Shown here: positions 51,942 to 60,550 of the stretch, piece after piece
How the letters are laid out: the number at the start of each line of letters is the position of its first letter
How positions within the stretch are numbered: position 1 is the first letter of the stretch
Assembly (NCBI GenBank): GCA_963756525.1
Contig: CAVWNR010000001.1
Span: 744,001-808,000, forward strand
DNA from: CAVWNR01 sp963756525
GTDB taxonomy: Bacteria > Actinomycetota > Actinomycetes > Mycobacteriales > Jatrophihabitantaceae
Reading direction: 5' to 3'
Length of the DNA stretch: 64,000 nt
Notes under the pieces: generated by a model
Seen by the model: only the letters and a program-made list of their open reading frames with translations
Database searches by the model: none
Told to the model about the DNA's origin: nothing
Translations under genes and position numbers: made by a program

Positions 51942-53945
51942 ATGAGGAGACTATCCAGGCTGCTGCTCGCGGCCGTGACCGCGCTCGGCCTGCTCGGATT
52001 TGGGCTGGCCGGCCCGGCGTTTGCCAGTACGGGTACGCAGGTCGCGGACTGTACTTTTGCCACGCTGCAGGCCGATCTGCAGGCCGGCGGCGACTATTAC
52101 TACGCCGCCGGCCAGTGTCCCAACCCGATCATCTTTACTGGCACGATCGAGCTCACCGGGGCCGCCGCGGCGCTCACCGCGCAAGGCGACGACGTCACCC
52201 TCGACGGCGGGAACGACCCAGCCACCGGGGCCGCCGGGGTGCAGCTGTTCTCCCTGAACGACGTGGCCAGCCTGGACCTGACCGGTCTGCGCCTGTCCAA
52301 CGGCTCGGCTGCTGTCAGTGGCGGCGGCGCGATCGACAATGACGGCACCGTCAGCGTCAGCGACTCCACCTTCTCGAACAACGTCGACGGGTACCAGCCC
52401 AACTACGGCGGCGGCGCGATCCTGAACGGGGGCGGCGCGAGCCTGACGATCACCGGCAGCACCTTCACACAGAACGGCGACGACTCCGTGGCAGGCCTCG
52501 GCGGCGGGGCGCTGTACAACTTCGCGGGCACGGTGAACATCACCAACAGCACGTTCGTCAACAACGGCTCGGACGGGCCCGGCTCGGCGATCTACACTCA
52601 GGGCGCCGGCTCGGTGACTCTCGCCAACAGCACAGTGTGGAAGAACACCTCTACCGGTCTCCCGGCGCTCGCCGGCGACTCCGCCAGCCCCTACCTCATC
52701 AGCGGCACCATCGTCGCTGACAACGGCAGTTACAACGGCGACAACTACATCGGCAGCAACTGCTCGGCCAGCGTCATCGATAAGGGCTACAACCTGGAGG
52801 ACCACTCCTCAGGCAGCTGCGGGTTCTCCGCGGCGAATCATGACATCGTGGGGCAGGACCCGCAGCTCGACCCGAACGGCCTGCAGGACCACGGCGGCCC
52901 CACGCAGACCGTCGCCGAGCAGGCCACCAGCCCGGCGATCGACGCCATCCCCACGACCAGCGGGCTGTGCCCGGCGAGCGACCAGCGCGGCATGCCCCGA
53001 CCGGATAACGGGGAGGCGTCCTGTGACATCGGCGCGTACGAGTACCAGGATCCGGCGACCGTGCCCACCACCACGGCACTGACCTCGTCGGCGAATCCGT
53101 CGGTCGTAGGCCAGCAGGTGACATACACCGCGACGGTGGCGCCGGCGCCGGACGGCGGGACGGTGAGCTTCCAGGACGGCGGCAGCCCGATCGGTGGCTG
53201 CGGCAGCCAGCCGCTCGACTCCTCCGGCCGGGCCACCTGCCAGGTCAGCTACCCCAGCACCGGCACACACACCATCAGCGCCGTCTACAGCGGCGACCCC
53301 GGCTATGTGGGCAGCAGCTCTGCCACCGTCACGCAGACGGTGACCAAGGTCAGCAGCACCGCCCTTGCCTCGTCGGCCAACCCGGCGATCGCCGTGCGGC
53401 AGGTCATCTACACCGCCACGATCAGCCCGGCACCGGACGGCGGAACGGTCGCGTTCACCGATAGCGGCAACACGATCTCGGGCTGCGGCGCGGCGGCGAT
53501 CACCACCTCGGGGACGGCGAGCTGCTCGGTGAGCTACCCGACGGCCGGCACCCACACCGTCACTGCCGCCTACAGCGGCGATAACAGGTACGCCGCCAGC
53601 ACCTCGACGAGCCTGACGCAGACGATCACCAGCGACCTGAGCACGACGCTGACGGTGAGCCCGAACCCGGTGGCGCGCGGCGGCACGCTGGCGATCGCCT
53701 ACTCGGCCAAGAACGCAGGCGCGGCGAGCCAGCAGGTAGCACTCAGCTACACCCTCACCGACCCGCACGGCACAGCGACCACCTCCTCGCTGGGCACGGT
53801 GACGATCAAGGCGGGCAGCACGGTGACCAAAAACCTGACCCACAAAGTGCCCCGAACCGCGGCGACCGGCACCTGGACGGTCATCGTCACCGCCTCCGAC
53901 GCCACCGGCAGCAGTATTTCCACGGCACGAGTGACCGTGCGCTGA
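51942..53945 (+). CDS. Secreted protein with right-handed beta-helix and Ig-like repeats
   Basis: 667 residues. ATG 51942 follows GGGAGAG and opens a signal peptide (LLLAAVTALGLLGFGLAGPA, cleavage near AFAS). Residues 30-330 are a parallel beta-helix of the polymorphic/pectate-lyase-like kind, with short Asn/Ser/Gly repeats (GGGAIDNDGTVSVSDSTFSN, GGGALYNFAGTVNITNSTF) and a closing GGPTQTVAEQATSPAIDAIP, the choice-of-anchor Q signature. Then come two near-identical bacterial Ig-like domains of about 90 residues (TYTATVAPAPDGGTVSF and YTATISPAPDGGTVAFTDSG) and a third strand-rich domain. No sorting signal or anchor follows, so it is released or held non-covalently. Possibly carbohydrate- or surface-binding; no catalytic residues recognised. 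Confidence 0.85.
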   Translation: MRRLSRLLLAAVTALGLLGFGLAGPAFASTGTQVADCTFATLQADLQAGGDYYYAAGQCPNPIIFTGTIELTGAAAALTAQGDDVTLDGGNDPATGAAGVQLFSLNDVASLDLTGLRLSNGSAAVSGGGAIDNDGTVSVSDSTFSNNVDGYQPNYGGGAILNGGGASLTITGSTFTQNGDDSVAGLGGGALYNFAGTVNITNSTFVNNGSDGPGSAIYTQGAGSVTLANSTVWKNTSTGLPALAGDSASPYLISGTIVADNGSYNGDNYIGSNCSASVIDKGYNLEDHSSGSCGFSAANHDIVGQDPQLDPNGLQDHGGPTQTVAEQATSPAIDAIPTTSGLCPASDQRGMPRPDNGEASCDIGAYEYQDPATVPTTTALTSSANPSVVGQQVTYTATVAPAPDGGTVSFQDGGSPIGGCGSQPLDSSGRATCQVSYPSTGTHTISAVYSGDPGYVGSSSATVTQTVTKVSSTALASSANPAIAVRQVIYTATISPAPDGGTVAFTDSGNTISGCGAAAITTSGTASCSVSYPTAGTHTVTAAYSGDNRYAASTSTSLTQTITSDLSTTLTVSPNPVARGGTLAIAYSAKNAGAASQQVALSYTLTDPHGTATTSSLGTVTIKAGSTVTKNLTHKVPRTAATGTWTVIVTASDATGSSISTARVTVR

Positions 53946-54113
53946 CCGAGGCCCATCCGGTCCTGTTAGCCTCGATCCTTCACGCTGACGCGAGTTGATC
54001 AATTCGCTTGATGTTGTTGATCTTCTGATGGTGTGGTTGTTTCGCGGGCAGGCGCTTGCTGCCGGTCTGCCGGCTTCTCCAAGACCTCGGGTGTGAGGAT
54101 TCGGGATAATCGG

Positions 54114-55021
54114 TCAGGCCGGCCAGGATGCTGTGCGGAGCCGGGCGAAGGCGGTGGCCAGGTGGCTGGCCCAGGGCCAGTCACGGTCGAGTTTGAGCCG
54201 CCAGCTGCGGCCGGTGCGGGTGAGCCGGGCGGCGACGTGCAGTATCCGGTAGCGCAGTGCGGCGGGTTCGCAGCGGGCCAGCTCGCCGTGCAGGCAGAGG
54301 GCTTGGGTCCAGCTGAGCAGGTCGGCGGCGGTGAGGGCGAGTTCGAGCCAGACCTGGTTGGGTTGGTAGTCCTTGCACGGGAAGTTACGCAGCCCGGTCG
54401 CTTTGCCGCAGCGGATGCGGTCCTCCACGCGGGCGTGGCTGCGGTGGCGGATTTCGAGGTCGGCGTGCTGGCGGTGCGGGCCGCCGCGCGGTGTGTCGGT
54501 GAGGAATGCGGTGAACCGGTGCCCGTCCGGGTTGGTGAAGCGCAGCTGCGCGCCGGGATGCGGGCGTTCCCGGCGCACGATCACCCGCGATCCGGGCGGC
54601 CATTTCGCCAGGTCGAGCAGGCCGGTGATCTCGGCGAGCCAGGCGCCCTCGCGCGGTGCGCCGTCCAGGTCATAGGCCGGGCTCCAGGCCTGCTCGGGCA
54701 GGGTAAGGATCGCTTGCTGCACCGGCTCGTCGATGGTGAAGCCGAGGGAGTAGCCGCAGCCGTGCTCGCGGCAGGCGGCGGCGAAGCCGTGCGTGGCGCC
54801 GGCCGCGTCGGTGCGGACCAGCACCCGCGGCGAGTCCGGATCACCCGGGCGTGGGCGGGCGTGTTCGGGCAGCGCCGCCAAGGCCATCTGCAGGATCTGC
54901 ACGTGGTCGGCGGTGGTGTTCGACCCCGCGTTCCCGGGCCGCAGAATGCCGGCCAGCCCCTCCCCGCCGGCCACGTCCGGGCGGTCCAGGTAGGCCAGCA
55001 GCGAGTGGAACCCGAACGTCT
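54114..55021 (-). pseudogene. IS1380-type transposase, C-terminal part
   Basis: The frame begins at the element junction with TFGFHSLLAYLDRPDVAGG, then ILRPGNAGSNTTADHV, VLVRTDAAGATHGF (second catalytic aspartate), CKDYQPNQVWLELALTAADL and ends SHLATAFARLRTASWPA. These are the standard IS1380 DDE transposase blocks. The first 160 residues are missing here but found at 58901-59381. An apparent ATG at 54974 is only an internal codon. Confidence 0.88.
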
Positions 55022-55099
55022 ACCTGTTGACTGAACTAATGAGCAGGTCGGGCGTGGCGTTGACGGGCGGCAGATGGGTGCCGACTTACGTTCCGCGGT

Positions 55100-56365
55100 A
55101 TGGCCGATGTGCTTGGTGAAGAGCGTGATCTTGCATCGTTGGTCGTGCCGAGGGCGGGGGTCGTCGTCACGGTCGATAACGTGTGGGAGCCGGTCAGGCT
55201 GCTCGATTCGAGCGGCGCGCCGGTCGACGCGGTCCGTGTGTTCTTGCAGGACTTACAAGCGGCGGGACGATCCGCGGCGACGCAGCGGTCGTATGCGATG
55301 GACTTGCTGCGGTGGTTCCGGTTCGGCTGGGCGCTCGACGTGCAGTGGGATCACGCGACTCGGGTCGAGGCCCGCGATTTCTGCCGCTGGCTGTCGTTGC
55401 GGGACAAGCCTGCTGGGGCATCAGGAACCGCCGCACGCGCGGTGCGTGGTCAGCCGAACGCGGTGACCGGACGGCCCGGGCCGGGTGATCGGTATGCGGC
55501 GGCGACGCGGGCGCATTCGGAGACGGTGCTGCGGGTGTTCTACGAGTTCCATCGCGACGCCGGAAGCGGGCCGATCGTTAATCCGTTCCCGCTGGCGCGG
55601 GAGCGCCGGGGTGGCCGGCCGAACGCGCACCACAACCCGATGGAGCCATTCCGGGCCGAGCGGGTGGGGTTGTATCGGCCGCGGGTTCCCAAGCGGATCC
55701 CGCGCTGCATTCCGGACGAGTTGTTCAACCAGTTGTTCGCCGAGCTCGGCTCGCACCGGGACCGGGCGTTGGTCGCGTTGTGGGTGTCGACCGGGGCGCG
55801 GGCCTCGGAGCTGCTCGGTGCCCGGAGCGGGGATGTCGATCCGGGCCAGCAGCTGGTCACCGTGGTCCGCAAGGGAAGCCGCGCGGTGCAGCCGCTGCCG
55901 GCCTCGCCGGATGCGTTCGTCTGGCTGCGGCTCTACCAGGCGACGCTGCGCGACGCGGCGCCAGCCGGTCGCGACGATCCGTTGTGGCTGACGCTGCGCC
56001 GCCCCTGGCGGCCGTTGACCTACCCTGCGGCGCGGGCCATGTTCGCTCGCGCGGGCGCAGCGTTGGGCGCGAACTGGACCCTGCACGACCTGCGCCATAC
56101 CGCCGCCTATCGGATGGCGCGCGATCCGCTGGTGCCGTTGACCGACGTGCAGTGGGTCCTCGGACACGCACAGTTGTCCACCACCCAGATCTACCTCACT
56201 CCGATGCCGGGCGACGTGATCGCCGGCATGCTCGCGCACCATCGTCGCGGCGAGCAGGCCAGTGACGCTGCGCAGGTTGATCCTGCCACCGCGGCGGCGG
56301 GCGCGGTCCCAGACGGCTATCGCCGCGAGACGCTGGACGTGCTGTTCGCCGGGCGGTCCCGATGA
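55100..56365 (+). CDS. Tyrosine recombinase, first of a pair (TnpA-like)
   Basis: 421 residues. N-terminal SAM-like core-binding domain (residues 40-170: FLQDLQAAGRSAATQRSYAM, HSETVLRVFYEFHRD) and catalytic domain (210-380) with all key residues: Arg in STGARASELLG, His-x-x-Arg in LHDLRHTAAYRMA, His in LGHAQLSTTQ and nucleophile Tyr in TTQIYLTP. ATG at 55100. The 3' end overlaps the next recombinase start (ATGA). The family makes and rejoins DNA strands through a phosphotyrosine bond. No frameshifts, unlike most surrounding genes, so the element is younger than the local decay or is under selection. Confidence 0.92.
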   Translation: MADVLGEERDLASLVVPRAGVVVTVDNVWEPVRLLDSSGAPVDAVRVFLQDLQAAGRSAATQRSYAMDLLRWFRFGWALDVQWDHATRVEARDFCRWLSLRDKPAGASGTAARAVRGQPNAVTGRPGPGDRYAAATRAHSETVLRVFYEFHRDAGSGPIVNPFPLARERRGGRPNAHHNPMEPFRAERVGLYRPRVPKRIPRCIPDELFNQLFAELGSHRDRALVALWVSTGARASELLGARSGDVDPGQQLVTVVRKGSRAVQPLPASPDAFVWLRLYQATLRDAAPAGRDDPLWLTLRRPWRPLTYPAARAMFARAGAALGANWTLHDLRHTAAYRMARDPLVPLTDVQWVLGHAQLSTTQIYLTPMPGDVIAGMLAHHRRGEQASDAAQVDPATAAAGAVPDGYRRETLDVLFAGRSR

Positions 56366-58854
56366 CCGCCATAGTCGCAACCGCCAGGGCCGCTGCGAGA
56401 CCGCCTGCCGCTGCGGTCGAGGTCAGCCCGGATATGCAGGAACTGTGGCGCTCCTACCCGGCGCGGGTCTGCGCGCCGCGATGGCCGTCAACCGAACTGT
56501 CCACCGACGCGGTGCTCGCACGACTGCTCACCGCCCCGTTCACCACCGACATCGAGAACAACCGCGAAGCACTGCAACGCCGCCGACGAGGCCTGCGACG
56601 GGTGTTGGGATGGCTCGGCGACCAGCCCGGCGACACGTGGCAGGCGCGGTGGCTGGCCAGCGGCGCGGACGCGATGGGCAACGCCGGATGGTGGGCACCG
56701 GTGCTCGCCTGGGTCCGGCCACGGCGAGCAGGCGACGGCGTGACCGTGACGAGCAACCTTCGGGTCTGTGCGCAGATACTCGTCTCCGCTGACGTGATCC
56801 GCCCCAGCCTGGACTGGGTGCTGACTCCACGCGTGCCACAGAATCTGGTCACCTTGATGGCCCAGCTACGCGACCCCGTCGGCTTCGCCGAACTCTCGGC
56901 CCTATGCGATGCGTCTCCAGCCGGGCGGACGATGAAGACAGCCGCACTGCGCCGTGCGGCGACAATCCTCGCCGTCAAGGGCGGCAGCCTGCGCGAGATC
57001 ACCGTCGGGGACTGCCTGGAACTGTCGGCCGCGGTCGACGGCCGGCAGGTGCGCCGCGACGCGGGGATGGGGTTCTACCAACTGCTGCACACGATGGCCG
57101 TGTTCGGCCCGGACGCGCCGACGCGGATGCGCGCGTTCGCCACCACAGGCCAGCTGAGCCCGGCGCAGCTGATCGACCGGCACGGCATCGAATGCCGGCC
57201 GGTGCGCGACCTGCTCGTGGCCTACCTGCAGGAACGGCAGCCGATGCTCGACCACACCAGCCTGGCCAGTCTTGCCGCCGCTCTGGGCGGGTTGTTCTGG
57301 CGCGACCTGGAACGCCATCACCCGGGCATCGACTCGCTGCACCTGCACCCCGACGTCGCCGCCGCGTGGAAGCAACGCGTGATGATCAAGACCCGGCGGG
57401 TCGTCGGCCCAGACGGCCAAGTCAGCCAGGTCCGGGAACGACGCGCCGGCGGCCTGCACAACATCGCCGCCGTCCGCGCCTTCTACCTCGACATCGCGCA
57501 GTGGGCGATGGAAGAGCCGAGCCGATGGGGACCCTGGGCCGCGCCGTGCCCGATCCGCGCCGAGGATCTGGCCCGACAGAAGGAACTACGCTCCCGCAAA
57601 TCCCGCATGGATCAGCGCACCCGCGAACGGCTGCCCGTCTTGCCGCTGCTCGTGCGGCACGTGCACACCATCCGAGTCGACGCCGTCGCCCGCCTGCAGG
57701 CCGCCCACGCCACCACTCCCGGCGAGACGTTCACCGCAGCTGACGGCGAGCTGCGCCGCAGCACGACCGGCGCCGAATCCTCCCGGATCTGGGCCGAGCA
57801 CGCCGGCGGCGACGGCAAGCGCCGCGACCTGACCGGTGAGGAAGACCGCGCGTTCTGGACCTGGGCCGCCGTGGAAACACTGCGACACACCGGCATCCGC
57901 ATCGAGGAACTCACCGAACTGTCCCACCACAGCCTGATCCAATACACCCTGCCCGGCACCGGCGAGCTCGTCCCGCTGCTGCAGATCGCGCCGTCGAAAA
58001 CCGACACCGAACGGCTGCTCGTCGTCAGCCCGGAACTCGCCGATGTCCTGGCCGCCATGATCACCCGCATCCGGCAGCCCGAGGGCGCCGTCGGCTGCGT
58101 CACCTCCTACGACTCCCACGAACGGACCTGGAACCCGCCGATGCCGCTGCTGTTCCAACGCCCGTTCAGCATCGAGCAACGCGCCATCCCCGGCGGCACA
58201 ATCCGCGACTGGCTCAACCGGGCCCTCGACGGAACCGGCATCACCGACGCCGCCGGGCAGCCTCTGCGGTTCACCCCGCACGACTTCCGACGCCTGTTCA
58301 TCACCGACGCCGTGCTGCACGGCATGCCCCCACACATCGCGCAACTCGTCGCCGGCCACCGCGACATCAACACCACCATGGGCTACAAAGCCGTCTACCC
58401 CGAGGAGGTCATCAACGGGCACCGCGCATTCATCGCCCGCCGCCGAGGCATGCGCCCGAGCGAGGAATACCGCACTCCGACCGACGAGGAATGGGACGAA
58501 TTCCTCGGCCACTTCGAACGGCGCAAACTCGCGCTCGGCACCTGCGGCCGCTCCTACGCCACGCCATGCATCCACGAACACAGTTGCTTGCGATGCCCAC
58601 TCCTACGGCCGGACCCAGCCGAACGAGACCGGCTCGTCGAGATCCGTGACAACCTCATCGCACGCACCGCCGAAGCCCGCCGCGAAGGATGGCTCGGCGA
58701 AGTCGAAGGACTGCAGATCAGCCTCGAGGCCACCCGCCAGAAACTCGACCACGTCGACCAGATCACCAACCACCGCCGCAGCGTCCCACTCGGCATACCT
58801 ACTTTCAGCGATACCGCCGGACGCACCCTGACCGGCCGGACAACACTGAGCTGA
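56362..58854 (+). CDS. Large tyrosine recombinase, second of a pair (TnpB-like)
   Basis: 830 residues, much larger than ordinary integrases. The first 500 residues contain helical regions with weak similarity only to other large integrases (LRRAATILAVKGGSLREITV, LASLAAALGGLFWRDLERHH). The catalytic domain lies at about 500-700: Arg in RHTGIRIEELTELS, His-x-x-Arg in FTPHDFRRLFITDAVL, His in LVAGHRDINTTMG and Tyr in MGYKAVYPEEV. A cysteine cluster follows (CGRSYATPCIHEHSCLRCPL, about 730-752), probably zinc binding, then a coiled coil. It overlaps the first recombinase by 4 nt, so they are made together. A C-terminal Cys cluster and a partner recombinase are features of Tn554-type TnpB; that link is by layout, not alignment. 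Confidence 0.88.
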   Translation: MTAIVATARAAARPPAAAVEVSPDMQELWRSYPARVCAPRWPSTELSTDAVLARLLTAPFTTDIENNREALQRRRRGLRRVLGWLGDQPGDTWQARWLASGADAMGNAGWWAPVLAWVRPRRAGDGVTVTSNLRVCAQILVSADVIRPSLDWVLTPRVPQNLVTLMAQLRDPVGFAELSALCDASPAGRTMKTAALRRAATILAVKGGSLREITVGDCLELSAAVDGRQVRRDAGMGFYQLLHTMAVFGPDAPTRMRAFATTGQLSPAQLIDRHGIECRPVRDLLVAYLQERQPMLDHTSLASLAAALGGLFWRDLERHHPGIDSLHLHPDVAAAWKQRVMIKTRRVVGPDGQVSQVRERRAGGLHNIAAVRAFYLDIAQWAMEEPSRWGPWAAPCPIRAEDLARQKELRSRKSRMDQRTRERLPVLPLLVRHVHTIRVDAVARLQAAHATTPGETFTAADGELRRSTTGAESSRIWAEHAGGDGKRRDLTGEEDRAFWTWAAVETLRHTGIRIEELTELSHHSLIQYTLPGTGELVPLLQIAPSKTDTERLLVVSPELADVLAAMITRIRQPEGAVGCVTSYDSHERTWNPPMPLLFQRPFSIEQRAIPGGTIRDWLNRALDGTGITDAAGQPLRFTPHDFRRLFITDAVLHGMPPHIAQLVAGHRDINTTMGYKAVYPEEVINGHRAFIARRRGMRPSEEYRTPTDEEWDEFLGHFERRKLALGTCGRSYATPCIHEHSCLRCPLLRPDPAERDRLVEIRDNLIARTAEARREGWLGEVEGLQISLEATRQKLDHVDQITNHRRSVPLGIPTFSDTAGRTLTGRTTLS

Positions 58855-58900
58855 CTGGACGAACCGTCAGCCGATGCCCGATTTGTCTAGTACAGAGAAT

Positions 58901-59381
58901 TCTTCCACGTCTTGGCCGCGTTCTGTTTCTCCGAATGCGCGATCGTGATCGTCGCGTCGATATCGATGACCAGCCCGTCCGCGACCTCCGGGCCGGCGCC
59001 AGCCGCCCAGGCCCGCTCCCGCGCCGCGGCGCGCACCGCGCGCAACCGATCCAGGTGCGCCTCATCGACCCGCTCCACACACCGCCACGCGGTCGCATCC
59101 GACGCGACCGCGCCGAACAGCTTGTCCTGATCCCGCAGCGCCGCCAGATGCGCCAGCGCGTCCCCGCCGTCCGCGATGACCACCGCCAGATCGGCGAGCA
59201 CCCGACCGGGCGTGTGCACCGCCGGCGCCGTCTTCTAGGTATCCAGCAACGCCGCGGTCCAGCCGCCTACCAGGCCGGTGTCCTCGGTCAACTCCCGCAG
59301 CAGCGCCACCCCGGCACGCGACACCACACCCTGACCATCAGCGCTGACCTTGACCCGCCCGCGACGCCGGTTACGCTTCAC
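58901..59381 (-). pseudogene. IS1380-type transposase, N-terminal part, with an amber codon
   Basis: From GTG 59381 the frame gives KRNRRRGRVKVSADGQGVVS, ALLRELTEDTGLVGGWTAAL, then TAG at 59235-59237 (LLDT-stop-KTAPAV, where Tyr is expected). It continues in the same frame with HTPGRVLADLAVVIADGGD, LFGAVASDATAWRCVERVD, the first catalytic aspartate in VIDIDATITIAHSEK and AAKTWK at the insertion point. The last few codons before the stop at 58887-58889 come from the inserted element. So the IS carried an amber mutation independent of, and perhaps before, the insertion. Confidence 0.85.
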
Positions 59382-59501
59382 CCACGGAGTGCCTTTTCCT
59401 GTGCAGGGAACTTGATCTCTCGCAAGACCAATTTTCCATTACAGGACAGGCACTTCCGTGCTCATCCCGACCGTGTCACCACGCTCGCGGTGAAAGAGCG
59501 A

Positions 59502-59542
59502 GGTTAGCGCGAGGCCTGCAACAGTCAGGCCTCGCGCTAACC
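59502..59542. terminator. Hairpin with a 17-bp perfect stem
   Basis: 59502-59518 is the exact reverse complement of 59526-59542 with a 7-nt loop; the stem includes GCGCGAGGCCTG. It overlaps the stop of the LuxR remnant (59537-59539, minus strand), so it probably ended that transcript. No T-run is present. Confidence 0.6.
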
Positions 59543-59845
59543 CAACTGGGACGCCGGCGGCGCCCACCGTCTCGCCAGCGTGCGCCGCGAAGAGATCCGG
59601 AATTTGAGGTAGATGTTGGTCAGGTGGAATTCGACCGTTTTCTCGCTGACGTAGAGACGGGCGGCATTTCCGCGTTCATCATTCCCTTGGCCACCAGGTG
59701 CGCGATCTGACGCTCCCGTTCGGTCAGTTCAGTGCACCACCGGCATTGCCCGGGCACTGTGCTCGCGCCGCGTGAGCAGCTCATGGCAGCGCTGTTCCCA
59801 GGGACGCGCCCCGAGCCCGGCGAAGATCGCTTAGGCGAGGCGCAG
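59537..59845 (-). pseudogene. LuxR-family regulator, C-terminal remnant
   Basis: Pieces in different frames spell the end of a LuxR/LAL regulator: AIFAGLGARPWEQRCHELL (followed by a stop), then ELTERERQIAHLVAKGM from the HTH, then after a frameshift near 59665 RLYVSEKTVEFHLTNIYLKF and RISSRRTL, with the stop at 59537. RLYVSEKTVEFHLTN is the recognition helix. At least two indels and a nonsense codon. It is on the opposite strand to the LuxR N-terminus at 45.65 kb and more than 13 kb away, so they need not come from one gene. Confidence 0.65.
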
Positions 59846-60034
59846 TGCAGTTGGGGTCCCCGTAACCGAGCCAATCTGGTCCCGACGATCGATGACGGGC
59901 GTACCGGTTGAGCCACCCTCACCGGGCTTAATCGCGGGACACCTATCCGGGCACCATCGTCCCCGTAAGGAACTGCTCGCCCGCCCGCGGCCGGTGCTGC
60001 CCGCTCGTCGTTCGACTTGCGGTGACGTGTGGAG

Positions 60035-60418
60035 TTACGGCCCATAAGGCAGTTCGTGGGGCAAGCAGCACCGATAGTCCGCCTCTACCGGCGCTGTGAA
60101 CCGGACGGCGCCGATCTCAGCCCGGCCCTCAAGCAATGCGCGAGCGATTCGGTGCATGCCATCCATGACACGGCCGTCGTGACCGAGGATGATCGGATAG
60201 GCGACGTCGACACTGATGATGAGCTTGCAGTGTTCGACCACCTTTCGGACGGTCGGCACTTCAGCGGATCCGTCGAACCAGTAGGACGTGTCGATCTCGT
60301 GAACCGAGTCGACGGCCACCCACTCGACCGGGAGGTCGCGGCTGAGGTCGATGAGCCGATCGACGTCCCACGCGTCGAACCCGCGCTCGGCTGGCCAGAA
60401 GTGGTACTGCTTACGCAT
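60035..60418 (-). CDS. ParB-like-domain hypothetical protein
   Basis: 127 residues, intact. It has an N-terminal WDVDRLIDLSRDLPVEWV segment, the central EIDTSYWFD, and YPIILGHDGRVMDGMHRIARALLEG, which matches the ligand-binding core of ParB/sulfiredoxin-like domains (DG-x-HR). Stand-alone proteins of this kind are common in actinobacteria and some are annotated as ParB-like nucleases. There is no DNA-binding domain and no parA nearby, so a partition role is unlikely. Function unknown. Confidence 0.65.
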   Translation of the reverse strand: MRKQYHFWPAERGFDAWDVDRLIDLSRDLPVEWVAVDSVHEIDTSYWFDGSAEVPTVRKVVEHCKLIISVDVAYPIILGHDGRVMDGMHRIARALLEGRAEIGAVRFTAPVEADYRCCLPHELPYGP

Positions 60419-60550
60419 ACAGCTCAGTCTCGCGCAACCTACCTCCGCGACGTCCGGCCGCCCATCCCAATACGGGCGTCCTTGCCCGGCCCGTCGGCGT
60501 CTGGCTAGCGTGCGTGCGGTGACGGCCCGCCCGGGCCGGCCGGAGGCGAG

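Larger units (their letters stand above)
55022..58900 (+). mobile_element. Two-recombinase mobile element inserted in the IS1380 transposase gene
   Basis: 3879 bp between the broken transposase halves. On the transposase strand, the right flank ends TGGAAGA and the left flank begins AGACGTTCGG; joined they read TGG AAG AAG ACG TTC GG (W-K-K-T-F-G), the family consensus, with neither loss nor duplication. Contents: 78 bp, a 421-residue and an 830-residue tyrosine recombinase in overlapping frames, and 46 bp. No cargo. The left end carries ACCTG (55022-55026) and CAGGT (55044-55048) as a small inverted pair. The outward-read ends ATTAGTTCAGT and ATTTGTCTAGT agree at 8 of 11 places. Layout resembles the tnpA-tnpB part of Tn554. 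Confidence 0.8.
54114..59381 (-). mobile_element. IS1380-type insertion sequence, interrupted
   Basis: The two halves of one IS1380-family transposase gene, both on the minus strand, flank a 3.88-kb insert. Together they cover nearly the whole protein. Terminal inverted repeats of the IS could not be identified with confidence; the IS probably extends from about 54000 to about 59460. It is inactive because of the insert and an amber codon. Confidence 0.75.

Noticed and set aside
55022..58900. The recombinase pair as a phage or ICE integration module
   Set aside because: No phage, conjugation or replication gene lies between the flanks, and the element ends are fixed by the split transposase on both sides.
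22557..59237. Genome-wide amber recoding (TAG as a sense codon), suggested by two in-frame TAG codons
   Set aside because: livF and other genes end naturally at TAG, and the two cases are in a small accessory gene and a dead IS. Independent mutations explain them better.
45653..59845. The LuxR N-terminal and C-terminal remnants as two parts of one gene split by insertion
   Set aside because: They lie on opposite strands and 13 kb apart with unrelated material between them. An inversion would also be needed.
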